Part shown: piece after piece, positions 63,920 through 64,000 of the stretch
How positions within the stretch are numbered: position 1 is the stretch's first letter
Layout of the letters: every line of letters starts with the position of its first letter
From: Coptis chinensis
Taxonomy: Eukaryota > Streptophyta > Magnoliopsida > Ranunculales > Ranunculaceae
Assembly (NCBI GenBank): GCA_015680905.1
Contig: CM027383.1
Location: 97,096,501 to 97,160,500, forward strand
Direction of reading: 5' to 3'
DNA: 64,000 nt
Made by a program: the position numbers and the translations under genes
Notes under the pieces: generated by a model
Databases searched by the model: none
What the model saw: the letters and a program-made list of their open reading frames with translations, nothing else
What the model was told of the DNA's origin: nothing

Positions 63920-64000
63920 TAACCTTGAAAATTACAAGCCTCAAGTCCAATTGGAGAGATTTATGAACAACAATACAAACTACTAAAAATATCCACACAT
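63920..64000. repeat. Continuation of the tandem array
   Basis: The spacer-block sequence TTGAAAATTACAAGCCTCAA and following resumes after the LINE and runs off the right edge. Confidence 0.85.

Overview
This window is nuclear DNA from a flowering plant, most likely a dicot. It has spliced genes with GT-AG introns, plant-specific families (PLS-type PPR, U-box/ARM, FAR1-related), AT-rich intergenic DNA and many plant-type transposable elements. I cannot name the species.

Only a few genes look intact: the 3' part of PECT1 (1-2640, running off the left edge), a mitochondrial LYR protein (10403-10873), the ribosome-assembly factor RPF2 (22467-24169, six exons, 314 codons) and an intronless PPR protein like Arabidopsis At3g29230 (44797-46584). 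Most other gene-like sequence is broken. There are pseudogenes of a PUB15-like U-box ligase, the meiotic TPR protein ZIP4/SPO22, NOT1 (CCR4-NOT scaffold), a MUR3-type GT47 enzyme and a FAR1-related/MULE transposase. There are also short exon pieces of an AGO5-like Argonaute, a MAP kinase, eIF3i and CNOT9.

Layout: 1-2.6 kb PECT1 with a TRIM-like element in its last intron; 4.2 kb a Helitron 3' end; 7.9-10.3 kb U-box pseudogene; 10.4 kb LYR gene; 11.5-14.8 kb ZIP4 pseudogene; 14.9-16.3 kb first FRS7/12-like copy; 17.7-22.2 kb NOT1 fragment; 22.5-24.2 kb RPF2; 24.7 kb a SINE; 25.3 kb a Tourist-like MITE abutting a Helitron (25.7 to about 32 kb); 34.4-43 kb (TA)n, GT47 and FRS/MULE remnants; 43-44.3 kb copia fragment; 44.8-46.6 kb PPR gene; 48-49.9 and 53.7-55.4 kb DNA resembling plant mitochondrial intergenic sequence; 50-53.7 kb a hAT MITE, AGO fragment and reverse-strand copia fragment containing another hAT MITE; 55.7-59.2 kb MAPK, eIF3i, CNOT9 and second FRS7 pieces; 59.2-64 kb a tandem array of about 136-bp units split by a LINE.

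The most interesting locus is 57412-58995. CNOT9 exon 1, its intron and the first codons of exon 2 run in frame into a long open FRS7/12-like transposase-derived domain. This could be a new chimeric gene. The FRS7 part is about 97% identical by eye to the copy beside ZIP4. Five gene fragments in a row, all on the + strand, suggest a transposon-driven or repair-driven collage. Exon limits in pseudogenes were read by eye and may be off by a few bases.
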